Positions 18,377 through 27,232 of a stretch of 64,000 bases of DNA are shown in pieces (position 1 is the first letter of the stretch; every line of letters begins with the position of its first letter). A program made the position numbers and the translations under genes. Origin of the DNA: Betaproteobacteria bacterium (lineage in GTDB: Bacteria; Bdellovibrionota_B; Oligoflexia; Silvanigrellales; Silvanigrellaceae); assembly GCA_016868315.1 (NCBI GenBank), contig VGHE01000010.1, positions 35,160 to 99,159 on the forward strand. Reading direction: 5' to 3'. Under the pieces are notes generated by a model. The model did no database searches. It saw only the letters and a list, made by a program, of their open reading frames with translations, and was not told the DNA's origin.

Positions 18377-19552
18377 ATGAAAATAGTCTCTTCTTTCCTC
18401 GGGATTTTTGGCCTGTTCTTGCTGCAGACGTCTTGCGCAGGCAAGACTTCGACCGGCCTCAAAGGTACGGCCACCGGTGAAAGGGCAGGTGCTGCGGGGC
18501 AGAAGGGCGCCGAAGCCACGAAGAATGATCCGGAAGCGGTGGCAAAGGAGGCCGAAAAGCCTATCTTCGTTCGTTCGATGGCTCCGATGCAGCTTAAGTG
18601 CGACGCGGGCTTTGACCTTCCCTTCATGCTTTCAGAGGGTTTGAGTCCGAAAAATACTTTTCTGCTCGCTCGCTTCGGTACAGTCGGTTCAACAACATTG
18701 CCTTTCGATGCGGTCTCTCTCACCAAGTGGCTCAATGGTGTTGGTTTCGCAAAGGTGAAGTTGCTGGAAAGCAAGGCGCAGGGGGTGCAGGGGTTTGTTG
18801 CCACATCTGCACGAATGAACCTGGTTGTTTTTCGGGGGACACACAGCCTCGAAGGTGTCATGACAGATTCTAAATTTTTGGTTCAATCGGCTTTGACTGA
18901 TGGTCTTCCTGGGGGTGTGCATCAGGGATTTGCGCTTGCTTACCGCAGCGTGGCAGCGAATCTTGCACAGGAACTCGAACCTGAGAGCAGCAAATCTGTG
19001 CCAACATTTTTTGTGGGACACAGTTTAGGTGGCGCGCTTGCAACTTTGGCTGCACTCGACATGCACAGAAAGGGCGTTAACATCGCAGGGATGGTGACGC
19101 TGGGGCAACCACGCGTTGGCAATGCTAGCTTTGCTGCAGAGACTGAGAAAATTCTCGCTGGCAAACAGAAGCGGTTTGTAAATGCGAACGATCCTGTTCC
19201 ACATCTTCCACCCAGCGGCGCGAGCGCTGATGTTGCATTGAACTCGGTTCTTGAACCCTCGACGCGGGGAACAACACTCGCTCTCCTGAATGGAATTGGT
19301 GCTCTCACAGGGATGACTTTCGCCAAAGCAAACTTCACCCACGCCGGAGTTCCAGACATGCTCGGTCAGGCTGATTACGCAAAGGGTCGATTTGAGTCGG
19401 ACGCTGTTTGGGATGGGAAATATTGGAATAGCAATGGTCAGAAAGTTCAACAGGTCGTCGCAAATCTCGCTGCAGCGATGCAGAATCCACTCGTAAATGA
19501 GCACTTTGTGCCAAGTTATTTATGTGAGTTGGCGAAGACGCTAGCGCAGTAA
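18377..19552 (+). CDS. Class 3 lipase-type lipoprotein
   Basis: An exported alpha/beta hydrolase of the lipase class 3 family, expected to cut acylglycerols or phospholipids at the envelope or outside the cell. The signal peptide ends LLQTSC, a lipobox. The nucleophile elbow is GHSLGG with Ser216; GLPGGVHQGFALAY and VTLGQPRVGN are typical of the family, and NDPVPHLPP supplies the usual Asp. A catalytic His is probably in the 19340-19380 segment. GGAGG lies 6 nt before the ATG. A 50-residue Ala/Lys/Gly linker separates the Cys from the fold. The gene diverges from the coiled-coil lipoprotein across a 110-base gap. Confidence 0.88.
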   Translation: MKIVSSFLGIFGLFLLQTSCAGKTSTGLKGTATGERAGAAGQKGAEATKNDPEAVAKEAEKPIFVRSMAPMQLKCDAGFDLPFMLSEGLSPKNTFLLARFGTVGSTTLPFDAVSLTKWLNGVGFAKVKLLESKAQGVQGFVATSARMNLVVFRGTHSLEGVMTDSKFLVQSALTDGLPGGVHQGFALAYRSVAANLAQELEPESSKSVPTFFVGHSLGGALATLAALDMHRKGVNIAGMVTLGQPRVGNASFAAETEKILAGKQKRFVNANDPVPHLPPSGASADVALNSVLEPSTRGTTLALLNGIGALTGMTFAKANFTHAGVPDMLGQADYAKGRFESDAVWDGKYWNSNGQKVQQVVANLAAAMQNPLVNEHFVPSYLCELAKTLAQ

Positions 19553-19572
19553 GTGCGATAGATATTCAGGAT

Positions 19573-20379
19573 TCAGCTACGCACGCCTTTTTGGTTGTCG
19601 ATGAGCTGGTAGCCAAACCCGTGTACGGTTTCGATCAGAGCCCCCGCATGCCCTAGTTTTTGCCGCAAGCGTTTGATGTGCGTGTCGACCGTGCGCGTGT
19701 TCATTTGACCTTCGTATCCCCACACCCGTTGCAATAACGCGTCGCGGCTTTGAAGTCGCCCGGCGCGTTCAGCAAGGTAGAGAAGAAGTTGGTATTCGGT
19801 TGCTGTGAGCGAAACGCTTTCACCATGGACGAGCACCTTAAATTGCTCGGGTAAAATGGTCAGACAGTCGATAGTAATTTGTTTTTCTGTTGAGGTTTCG
19901 CCTGAAGGTTGCGAAGTCGGCAATGTTTGAGGCGGCCTTTTTGCAACGCTCTGCGCTGGAGCCGAAAGCCCGGAGCGGCGCAATAATGCCTGAACACGTA
20001 GCAGGAGTTCCCGGGGAGAAAAAGGTTTGGTGATGTAGTCGTCGGCGCCTGCCTCGAAACCGTCGATTTTGTCGGATTCCTGTGATTTCGCAGTCAGGAG
20101 AATGACCGGCACATGCGCAAGTTGTTCGTGCTGGCGCATGATGCGAAGAACTTCGGTGCCTTCAATGTGCGGGAGCATAACGTCGAGCAGCACCAACTGC
20201 GGCTTGCATTTTGTCATGAATTCGACGGCATCTTTGCCATCAAAAAGCGACGTGACTTCGTACTCACGAGTCGACTCAAGCGTGAATTTAAGAAGATTAT
20301 TCAAATCCCGGTCGTCTTCGACAATCAGAACCCGCGAGCGGTTGTGGGTTTGTGTTTGCGCTAAATGCAATTCAGACAC
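19573..20379 (-). CDS. PhoB/OmpR-family response regulator
   Basis: A 268-residue DNA-binding regulator. GTG 20379 follows GGAGG by 7 nt, and is preferred to the longer frame. The receiver has RVLIVEDDRD, the phosphoacceptor Asp in LVLLDVMLP and the Lys of TKPF; the C-terminal winged helix ends VDTHIKRLRQKLG, with the recognition helix NTRTVDTH. The linker between them is unusually long and Pro/Ser/Gln-rich (about 35 residues). No kinase is next to it; the PhoR-like gene at 14282-15787 is the nearest. The gene converges on the lipase, 20 bases away. Confidence 0.92.
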   Translation of the reverse strand: MSELHLAQTQTHNRSRVLIVEDDRDLNNLLKFTLESTREYEVTSLFDGKDAVEFMTKCKPQLVLLDVMLPHIEGTEVLRIMRQHEQLAHVPVILLTAKSQESDKIDGFEAGADDYITKPFSPRELLLRVQALLRRSGLSAPAQSVAKRPPQTLPTSQPSGETSTEKQITIDCLTILPEQFKVLVHGESVSLTATEYQLLLYLAERAGRLQSRDALLQRVWGYEGQMNTRTVDTHIKRLRQKLGHAGALIETVHGFGYQLIDNQKGVRS

Positions 20380-20458
20380 GAACAAGCCTCCAAAGTGTTC
20401 CCGGAATCGGCATACCAAAGAGAGCGCGTGCCTGTGAAGAGCGTCACAATTTTTCTAC

Positions 20459-20499
20459 AAAAAAGCCAGAAATCTGAAGCATGCTTCGGGTTCAGGCTT
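20459..20499 (-). terminator. Rho-independent terminator after nuoB
   Basis: On the minus strand AAGCC (20499-20495) pairs with GGCTT (20467-20463), with an inner perfect palindrome GAAGCATGCTTC, and a run of six T follows (20464-20459). The left arm begins within the last codons of nuoB. Confidence 0.65.
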
Positions 20500-20965
20500 C
20501 TTTGCGTTGCTGTTTGATTTTCTCTTGCAGCTGCATGATGCCGTCGATAACGGCCTCAGGCGTGGGTGGGCAACCCGGAATGTAAACATCGACTGGAACA
20601 ATGCGGTCGATGCCCTGAACAACATGGTACGCGCGGTAAAAACCGCCGGAAGACGCACATGCACCCATTGAGAGCACCCACTTGGGTTCGGACATCTGGT
20701 CGTAGATGCGACGCAAAACCGGTGCCATTTTCTCAGTTATTGTTCCCGCAACAACCAGCAGGTCGGCCTGGCGTGGGCTGAAGCGAACAACTTCTGCACC
20801 GAAGCGTGACAAGTCGTATTTAGGACCCATGACGGACATCAGTTCGATTCCGCAGCAGGCCGTTCCAAATGGATATGGCCAAAGAGAGTTGCGGCGTGCC
20901 CAGTTCACGAACTGGTCAACCTGTGTGGTGATGAAAAACTCTTGTCCGTAGCTGTGGTGTTTCAT
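20492..20965 (-). CDS. nuoB: NADH-quinone oxidoreductase subunit B
   Basis: Carries iron-sulphur cluster N2, the last electron carrier of respiratory complex I, at the junction of the peripheral arm and the membrane. The four cluster ligands are seen: Cys37 and Cys38 in ACCGIE, Cys103 in GACASSGG and Cys132 in [18 protein letters not shown] and the 157-residue length are normal. GGGAG lies 6-7 nt before the ATG. No other nuo gene is beside it: nadK is upstream and a terminator ends the gene, so it is separated from nuoA/C/D and must be balanced with them from elsewhere. Related hydrogenase small subunits lack this exact pattern. Confidence 0.95.
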   Translation of the reverse strand: MKHHSYGQEFFITTQVDQFVNWARRNSLWPYPFGTACCGIELMSVMGPKYDLSRFGAEVVRFSPRQADLLVVAGTITEKMAPVLRRIYDQMSEPKWVLSMGACASSGGFYRAYHVVQGIDRIVPVDVYIPGCPPTPEAVIDGIMQLQEKIKQQRKEA

Positions 20966-21056
20966 GTTGGACTCCCTTGGAGCGCTCAGCGAATCGTTCG
21001 AGTGTTCAGATAATCATAAATGCACCGGGCTTGTCGATGCCCTGATGGGGCTCAGT

Positions 21057-22037
21057 TTACAGGAAAAGTTTAAGCATTCCCTCCCGACCTAGGCCGATTT
21101 CCAGAGATTCCCCAAAGCCTAAAATACAGGCAGTCATGGGGCCATCCATGCAGACCATGCCGTGGCGCATACGCGAAAAGAGGGTGATGTGCTCATTGTC
21201 GCCGTCTAAGGTCATGCGCGTCAGGTTGAGATGATGCCCTGGAGGGCTGTAGGGCTCCCTGACAGCGAGCAGAAATTGGTTTGATGTGGGCTGGAGCAGG
21301 CCGAGCCCGTAGGAGCGGATAGCCGCAGTGCTCCCTGACGGTGAAGCTATCCAGACACCACTCGAGAGCTGTTTTTCGGAGCACGCGTGTGGGCCTTCAA
21401 TGTTGAGCGAATAACGACTTGCCGAGGCAGGGTGCTGATGACCGAAATAGATGTCGTTGAGCGCGTAGGGCAGAATTGTTCCGGTTGAGGTGCGGGAGAT
21501 GAGCCGCCGCACCCATTTTGGTTTTCTCTTATTTTCGAGGATTTCCGCTAACCCAGAGAGCAGGGTGTCTGGAGAAAGTTGGCAGAGGTGCCCGACCGAG
21601 TGCATCGGAACGGAATTCAGGCCAACCAGAGCAACATCGCCACCCACATAGTGGCTTGCGCGGAGCAGAGTGCCATCACCCCCGACGCAAATCACCAGGC
21701 TGCGCTTTGGTGTGAGACCTGAGGGTTTGCCAGACTGATAAAAGCTGAAGGAGGTATGCGTATCTGAGGCAAGATCATCGAGTGTATAAAGCCCGAAGGA
21801 AATGTTTTTGTGGGTGAGCTCTGTGAGAAGACGATCGAGGGTTTCGCAGTGTTGATCGTGCGCCCGCTGGAGGATTTGGTCGCTCTGGCCATCACGCAGG
21901 AAATAAGAACGCCCTGAGTCCGAATTGAACTCGGCAGCATAGCGCTCCAGCGCAGTCCGTTTTTGAATGACGATGACGTCAGGTTGCTGTGTCTGCGCGG
22001 AGAGCTGCGAAGCTGTGGTGGCAGGCGGCTGCTTCAC
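21057..22037 (-). CDS. nadK: NAD kinase
   Basis: Phosphorylates NAD to NADP. The nucleotide motif GGDGTLLRASHY sits near residue 140, and the later glycine-rich block (SPSGSTAAIRSYG) is the expected second site. The GTG start overlaps the stop of the PPIase gene by four bases, so it is translated with it. At 326 residues it is slightly long because of an N-terminal extension rich in Gln/Ala/Thr. Its pairing with an envelope foldase has no obvious functional reason. Confidence 0.9.
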   Translation of the reverse strand: MKQPPATTASQLSAQTQQPDVIVIQKRTALERYAAEFNSDSGRSYFLRDGQSDQILQRAHDQHCETLDRLLTELTHKNISFGLYTLDDLASDTHTSFSFYQSGKPSGLTPKRSLVICVGGDGTLLRASHYVGGDVALVGLNSVPMHSVGHLCQLSPDTLLSGLAEILENKRKPKWVRRLISRTSTGTILPYALNDIYFGHQHPASASRYSLNIEGPHACSEKQLSSGVWIASPSGSTAAIRSYGLGLLQPTSNQFLLAVREPYSPPGHHLNLTRMTLDGDNEHITLFSRMRHGMVCMDGPMTACILGFGESLEIGLGREGMLKLFL

Positions 22038-23569
22038 CGCAGCAGCTCCTTGTTGCGCTTGATGTCTTTGTTGCTCGTGTAGATATCAAATAGCTTGCGT
22101 TGCATGGTTGAGTAGTAAGTTTGCGCTGCAATGCGTTGTTCAGCGGATTGCAGGCGACGCAGTTTTTCAGCATCGGGAGCTGTACCGTCTTTACGACTGG
22201 CGAGACGCACAATGGATTTGCGGCCGCCAAAGTCGAGCACCGACTTGGTGGTGTCGCCCGTGTTTTTGAGGGTAAAGAGAGTGCTCATCAGAGGATCCGA
22301 TGCGCCGAGATCTTCAATGAAGCGTGTTCTCGGGGTAACGGGTTTCTTAACTACCTTCCAAGAAATCGTGTGGGTCTGAAGCAGCGCTTCGATTTCAGCT
22401 GTCTTGCTTTCCGTCAAGAGTGTGTTGATTTGCTTTTCGAGATCGGCGGTCAATTCGTTTCTGATTTTCTCGCTTAAGGCGCGCCGAGCCAATTCCTGCT
22501 TGACGTCCTCATATTTCTTTTCGACGCGTTCGCGAGACTCTTGCCATTGCAACAGACGGAATCCAAACGGCGTGTCGATGATCTCAGAGACAGCATTTTC
22601 TTTGGTGAGCGCAAACGCTGCCGTTGCTGTTGCAGGGTCGATGTTTGTCGAGTCAATCCAGCCGATATCACCCTTTGCTTGTTTCGCACTTGCATCATCG
22701 TTGGTTGAGCCTGCAACACTCGCGAACGACTCACCAGCGGAAATTTTGGCCTTGAGGCTCTCAACAAGTTTGCGAGCATCGTCTTTAGTGCGATTTTTCG
22801 CTTCGCCTTCGGCGCGTTGGGCATCCTTGTAGGCAATCAAAATGGCGAGTGCCCGAACCTGTGCAGGGCGAGTAAATTCACCTTTGCTGCTCTCCCAAGC
22901 ATCTTTTAAGCTCTTTTCGTTGCCGGCGTCAGCGACATACTTTTGCACTTCAGCTGAGATTTTTTCATTGAGTTTAGCTTCGCTGGGCTGCACTTGAGCA
23001 AATTCAAGGTTGAACTCTGTGCTGTCACGCATGGCGCGGTCGCTGAGGATAGATTTTGGCAGTGCCTCTGGTAGCGAAATGAGCGTTCCCATTTTTTCGA
23101 AGGAGATAGAGTCGCGGCCTTGCTTGTGGAAGTCGAGTTCGCTGACATAACCGCTCTTAAGAAATTTCTTGTACTTGGCGATGTCGAATTGTTGGGTCTT
23201 TTCATTTTGAAATTCGGGACGCTTGCGGATCCACTGTGCTACTTCCTGGTCGTAAGGCACCCAGCCGAGCCGAGTGGCTTCTTCGAGCATAACCTTCTCT
23301 TGGATGAGCTGGTTGAGGGCAGACTGTATATTTGCTTCCCGCCGACCGGGTTCATTTCCGGTTTGCCGGTCGAGATTCTCGAAAGAACGCTGAAGTTCGA
23401 ACATGGTGACTGTTTGTGAGCCGACTTGCGCTGCCATGTTGCGGTCTAGGGACGAGCCCCCGGGAGAAATTCCGGTGACGGCAAAGGCGATGGCCGCAAC
23501 AGCAATAACCGAAAAAACAGCCATTGACTTAACGCTAGGGGACAAAAGCTTTTTCGTCGACAAACGCAT
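22034..23569 (-). CDS. PpiD/SurA-like membrane-anchored peptidyl-prolyl isomerase
   Basis: A periplasmic folding factor of the SurA_N plus parvulin type. ATG 23569 follows GAGAGG; a longer frame reaches 23689 without support. A single membrane helix near 12-32 (MAVFSVIAVAAIAFAVTG) anchors it, as in PpiD. The SurA_N-like part (NLDRQTG, NQLIQEKVMLEEATRLGWVP) is followed by a helical arm and a PpiC-like domain near 235-370 (RALAILIAYKD, GDIGWIDS, ISEIIDT-like residues, FGFRLLQW). A long coil and an extra C-terminal domain complete 511 residues. Role in outer-membrane protein folding is inferred from the family. Confidence 0.85.
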   Translation of the reverse strand: MRLSTKKLLSPSVKSMAVFSVIAVAAIAFAVTGISPGGSSLDRNMAAQVGSQTVTMFELQRSFENLDRQTGNEPGRREANIQSALNQLIQEKVMLEEATRLGWVPYDQEVAQWIRKRPEFQNEKTQQFDIAKYKKFLKSGYVSELDFHKQGRDSISFEKMGTLISLPEALPKSILSDRAMRDSTEFNLEFAQVQPSEAKLNEKISAEVQKYVADAGNEKSLKDAWESSKGEFTRPAQVRALAILIAYKDAQRAEGEAKNRTKDDARKLVESLKAKISAGESFASVAGSTNDDASAKQAKGDIGWIDSTNIDPATATAAFALTKENAVSEIIDTPFGFRLLQWQESRERVEKKYEDVKQELARRALSEKIRNELTADLEKQINTLLTESKTAEIEALLQTHTISWKVVKKPVTPRTRFIEDLGASDPLMSTLFTLKNTGDTTKSVLDFGGRKSIVRLASRKDGTAPDAEKLRRLQSAEQRIAAQTYYSTMQRKLFDIYTSNKDIKRNKELLR

Positions 23570-23677
23570 GCATGCCTCTCTGTTGGGCTGATTCGCACGG
23601 AAGGCTCCCATCTGGGCGCCCTCTGTGTGTGATGATGGTCTATGACATGAACCTCCCAATTCTTTTAGCATGCAAGC

Positions 23678-23706
23678 TTCCTTTTTCAACCAATTGGCTA
23701 TAAAAT
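23678..23706 (+). promoter_or_regulatory. Candidate promoter of the mreC operon
   Basis: A strong -10-like TATAAAAT (23699-23706) lies about 40 bases before the mreC ATG. With TAAAAT as the -10 hexamer, the -35 position 17 bases upstream is TTCCTT, a poor match. It is the only AT-rich promoter-like stretch in this gap. Confidence 0.35.
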
Positions 23707-23746
23707 AAATGCGTTTTCAATAACGCTCATCCGTTAGGACTTCGCC

Positions 23747-24646
23747 ATGCTCGTGTTTCGTAGATATGGTTTTGCCTTGCTTGTTTTGAGTGCACTCATT
23801 TTTCCGTTTGCATTCTATTCCTCTGACGTTGCGACCCGGCGTGACCTGTCGTTCGTGGAGAAGCTCGTCTACACGGTCAGCCGGCCCATTGAGCTGGTCT
23901 TTAATCTTGTCACTCACCAGTCACGCGATATGGTGCGCTCATATGTTGACCTCCGCGGTGCGCGCGGCGAGGCGGATCACCTCAAGGATGAGAATGCGAA
24001 GCTGGCTGTAAAAATTCAGATGCTTCAAGAGGTCGAAAAGGAAAACGAACGTCTTCAAAAACTGCTCAATTTTGTCCGTCAGGTGAATTTGAAGTTCGTT
24101 TCTGGCCAAGTTCAGAGCGGAGACCCGAGCTTTCTGTACAAGAGTATTCGTCTTAATCGGGGGGAATCCGAAGGAGTCCTTCCTGGGATGGCGGTTGTGG
24201 CTGCCGAAGGTGCCGTCGGTGTTGTTATGCGAACCGTTTCCAAAGCATCCGATGTTCTTCTTCTAAACGACCCCAACTCGAACTTGGACGTTATCGTTGC
24301 GCGTAACCGTCGTCGTGGAATGTTGGAGGGTAGCGCAGGTCAGACCATGCTCTTTAAATACGCCGATCGTGGCAGCCGCGTGCTGGTTGGCGATGAAATT
24401 GTGACCAGTGGTCTCACGGGACCTTTTCCGCGTGGCATTGCTGTGGGCAAGGTGTCTCGCATTCGCGTTGAAAAGGATGGTGTCACTCAAGTTATTGAGG
24501 TCGAGCCCGCTGTGAACTTCGCGGAGGTCTCGGAAGCTCTCATTCTTTTGCGCAACAGCCGAGAGGTCGACGTTATTCGCCGCGTGGGTGGTGGTGAGTG
24601 GATGAAGAAGCTGGTTGAGTCTGTGCCTGGCCGCTCGGGGGGCTAA
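23747..24646 (+). CDS. mreC: Rod shape-determining protein MreC
   Basis: Periplasmic organiser of the elongasome that couples MreB filaments to PBP2 and RodA. It has one N-terminal membrane helix (residues 6-25), a coiled coil near 60-105 (DENAKLAVKIQMLQEVEKEN), then the beta-barrel core with GLTGPFPRGIAVGKV, a family hallmark. The 299-residue length is normal. No mreB precedes it; the upstream gene is on the other strand, so mreB lies elsewhere. mreD follows after two bases. Confidence 0.94.
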   Translation: MLVFRRYGFALLVLSALIFPFAFYSSDVATRRDLSFVEKLVYTVSRPIELVFNLVTHQSRDMVRSYVDLRGARGEADHLKDENAKLAVKIQMLQEVEKENERLQKLLNFVRQVNLKFVSGQVQSGDPSFLYKSIRLNRGESEGVLPGMAVVAAEGAVGVVMRTVSKASDVLLLNDPNSNLDVIVARNRRRGMLEGSAGQTMLFKYADRGSRVLVGDEIVTSGLTGPFPRGIAVGKVSRIRVEKDGVTQVIEVEPAVNFAEVSEALILLRNSREVDVIRRVGGGEWMKKLVESVPGRSGG

Positions 24647-24648
24647 TC

Positions 24649-25194
24649 ATGATCCGCTTACGCGCATGGCAGGCACATGCAACCCTCATGATCGTTCTGG
24701 CCATGGCTATCGTATACTTCCAGGCCTATGTTTTGGGGCGCCTCGGTTCCCCTTGGTTGCAGGTTGACCTTGCAACAGTTTTCGTTGTCTACGTTTCCAT
24801 CGAGCATCTGCTTCTTGGTGCGTTGGTTCGGATTTTTATCGTCGCTGCCTTGATGCATATGTTTTCTGGTGCACCGGATGGCTTCTATTTGATGTTCTAT
24901 TTGCTTGCCCTGGTGATTGCGAATGTCCTTGCGAAGTTTTTTGCGTTGCACAAACTGAGCAGTCAGTTTCTCATTTTTGCAGGTATTTTCTGTTTGAAAT
25001 TTGTTTTGGTGTACGGAAGTCTATCGAAATTTCAGCGTGTAGCTGATTTCGGTTCGTTTTTTCGAGAGGTGGCACCCTCTGTTCTCGTGACAACTTTGTG
25101 CTCCGTGCCACTGTTCGCATTCTTTTCTGCAATTGACGGATTGTTTGATGCTAGCTCCCGGCGCGATCATCGCCAAGAACTTGCGGAAAACTGA
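24649..25194 (+). CDS. mreD: Rod shape-determining protein MreD
   Basis: A small, very hydrophobic inner-membrane protein with five or six helices, 181 residues. It lies between mreC and mrdA with only 2 and 14 bases of spacing, which is the main support for the name, as MreD is poorly conserved in sequence. It carries few charged residues outside the short loops (RRDHRQELAEN at the end). It stabilises the MreC/PBP2 complex in the elongasome. Confidence 0.85.
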   Translation: MIRLRAWQAHATLMIVLAMAIVYFQAYVLGRLGSPWLQVDLATVFVVYVSIEHLLLGALVRIFIVAALMHMFSGAPDGFYLMFYLLALVIANVLAKFFALHKLSSQFLIFAGIFCLKFVLVYGSLSKFQRVADFGSFFREVAPSVLVTTLCSVPLFAFFSAIDGLFDASSRRDHRQELAEN

Positions 25195-25208
25195 GGAGTA
25201 TATAACCC

Positions 25209-27218
25209 GTGGCTGAAAGTCGATTCCGATCAGAGTTGCTGGTTGACGCAAAACGAATTTATTTCGCTATTGCGGTTTTCGTTTTTCTGGTGCTGTGTCT
25301 CACCGGTCGGCTTTGGTATCTTCAAATTCTCAAAGGCAAAGACTTTTCGATTGCCTCGGAGCGCAACCGTGTGCGCGAAGTGACTCGTCCTGCTCCTCGT
25401 GGGCAAATCTACGATCGCAACGGCAGTCTGATGCTTTCCAATCGGCCCTTTTTTGATTTGGTTGTGATCCCCCAGTATCTCCAGAACCGCGAGCAGACGC
25501 TCAAAATCGTTTCTGAGCTGTTTAGTATTCCGTTGGAGCAAATTGAAAAGAGATTGAATGAGTCTGCGGGTGTACCCCACTTCGTGCCCGTGCGTATCAA
25601 GCGCAACTTGACCCTGCACGAAGTCGCAGTGATGGAATCAAATAAGTTCTTTCTGCCCGGGGTGGATGTCGATACTGCGCCGCGGCGAGATTATCAGCGC
25701 ACCTATTCCGCGCATCTTTTTGGTTACTTGGGTGAGGTTACCAACCGCGAGCTCAACAACTTGAACAGCCTTACGCGTGATTATCAATATCGTGTTGGCT
25801 CAATCATTGGAAAAATGGGTGTCGAGAAAAAGTACGAGAATAGTTTGCGGGGACTGGAAGGTAAGGATTCCCTCCAGGTGGATGCTTTTGGACGTCTGCA
25901 GACAAGTGCCAATATGGATTTAGGTCTTAACTCGCGAAAGAATGGTCAGCGTGGAAACGATCTTTTCCTCACCATTGATGATGACATCCAGCGCGCGGCC
26001 GTTGATGCCTTCAAAAACAAGAACGGTGCAGTCATTGCAATCAATGCTCAGAATGGTGAAGTCCTGGCCTACGTTAGTCATCCAAACTTTAGCCTGTCCA
26101 TGTATCAAGATGGTTTGACCGGTGAAGACTGGCAGTTGCTCCAAACCAACCCTTTCAAGCCGCTTCTCGATAAAGTCACAGGTGGTGCTTACCCGCCCGG
26201 CTCGGTCTTCAAAATCATCACCGCACTGGCTGCCCTCGAGGAGGGTGTCACCAACCCAAACCGCACTTATTCTTGCAACGGCGTTTTCACTTTGGGTAAC
26301 GGTAAATGGCGATGCTGGAAAAAGACGGGGCATGGGGTTGTGAATTTGCGCAGTTCTCTCGAGCAGAGTTGCGACATTTACTACTACCAGGTGGGAAACC
26401 TTCTGGGTGTAGATAGAATTGCAAAATGGTCGCGCGCGTTTGGTCTCGGTGACAAAACTGGTCTGGACCTCAATATGGAAGTCACAGGCATTGTTCCCTC
26501 GACCGAGTGGAAACTGCAAACACGCGGAGCACCCTGGCAAAGTGGTGACACAATCAACGTGTCTATTGGGCAGGGCTATAATCTGATGACTCCCATTCAA
26601 ATTGCCGTGATGATGGCTGCCATTGGTAACGGTGGAAAAGTCTATCGACCATTTTTGCTCAAAAGGATTGTCGACGCTGCAGGTAAAGTCGTGAGCGAGG
26701 AAAGGCCTCAGTTGCGGCAGCGTGTGACGTTCAAACCGGAAAACATGGCGGTTGTGCGCGGCGGACTTGAAGACGTGGTCATGGCACCGACTGGAACAGG
26801 ACGGAAATCGCAGGTTCCTGGATTCGTGATTGCCGGCAAAACAGGTACTGCTCAGACTGCTGCGCTAAAAAGAACAAAAGATATGGACGAAGTTTCATTT
26901 CAACAGCGTGACCATGCTTGGTTTGCTGCATATGCCCCTGCCGATAACCCTGAAATAGCTGTTGTCGCTCTGAGTGAATTCGATGGTGGAGGCGGCGGTT
27001 CTCAGGCGGCGCCGATTGTGCAGCGGGTGCTCGATGCCTACTTGCGCAAGGCTCATCCGGAGAAATTCCCCATAGGCAAAAATTCCGAGAAACTTGCTGA
27101 GCGCAAAACCAAGTTGCAGGGCGCACAGAGTTCTGGTGCTGCAGAATCAGATGAAACTGTTGAGCAGGATGAGGCAGACAGTGATGATTCTGCGAGTGAA
27201 ACTGTCGAAGGCGATTGA
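25209..27218 (+). CDS. mrdA: Penicillin-binding protein 2
   Basis: The class B transpeptidase of the rod complex. A GTG start gives MAESRFR; one membrane helix (about 18-38) precedes the dimerisation domain (RGQIYDRNG). The catalytic motifs are SVFK with Ser332 in YPPGSVFKI, SCD in EQSCDIYYYQ, and KTG in IAGKTGTAQ. At 669 residues it is longer than usual, with a strongly acidic C-terminal tail (about 40 residues after QGAQSSG, many Glu/Asp). The tail is not seen in E. coli PBP2 and would sit in the periplasm. The last codons overlap the open frame of rodA. Confidence 0.95.
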   Translation: MAESRFRSELLVDAKRIYFAIAVFVFLVLCLTGRLWYLQILKGKDFSIASERNRVREVTRPAPRGQIYDRNGSLMLSNRPFFDLVVIPQYLQNREQTLKIVSELFSIPLEQIEKRLNESAGVPHFVPVRIKRNLTLHEVAVMESNKFFLPGVDVDTAPRRDYQRTYSAHLFGYLGEVTNRELNNLNSLTRDYQYRVGSIIGKMGVEKKYENSLRGLEGKDSLQVDAFGRLQTSANMDLGLNSRKNGQRGNDLFLTIDDDIQRAAVDAFKNKNGAVIAINAQNGEVLAYVSHPNFSLSMYQDGLTGEDWQLLQTNPFKPLLDKVTGGAYPPGSVFKIITALAALEEGVTNPNRTYSCNGVFTLGNGKWRCWKKTGHGVVNLRSSLEQSCDIYYYQVGNLLGVDRIAKWSRAFGLGDKTGLDLNMEVTGIVPSTEWKLQTRGAPWQSGDTINVSIGQGYNLMTPIQIAVMMAAIGNGGKVYRPFLLKRIVDAAGKVVSEERPQLRQRVTFKPENMAVVRGGLEDVVMAPTGTGRKSQVPGFVIAGKTGTAQTAALKRTKDMDEVSFQQRDHAWFAAYAPADNPEIAVVALSEFDGGGGGSQAAPIVQRVLDAYLRKAHPEKFPIGKNSEKLAERKTKLQGAQSSGAAESDETVEQDEADSDDSASETVEGD

Positions 27219-27232
27219 CGAAGGAGAGTGCG

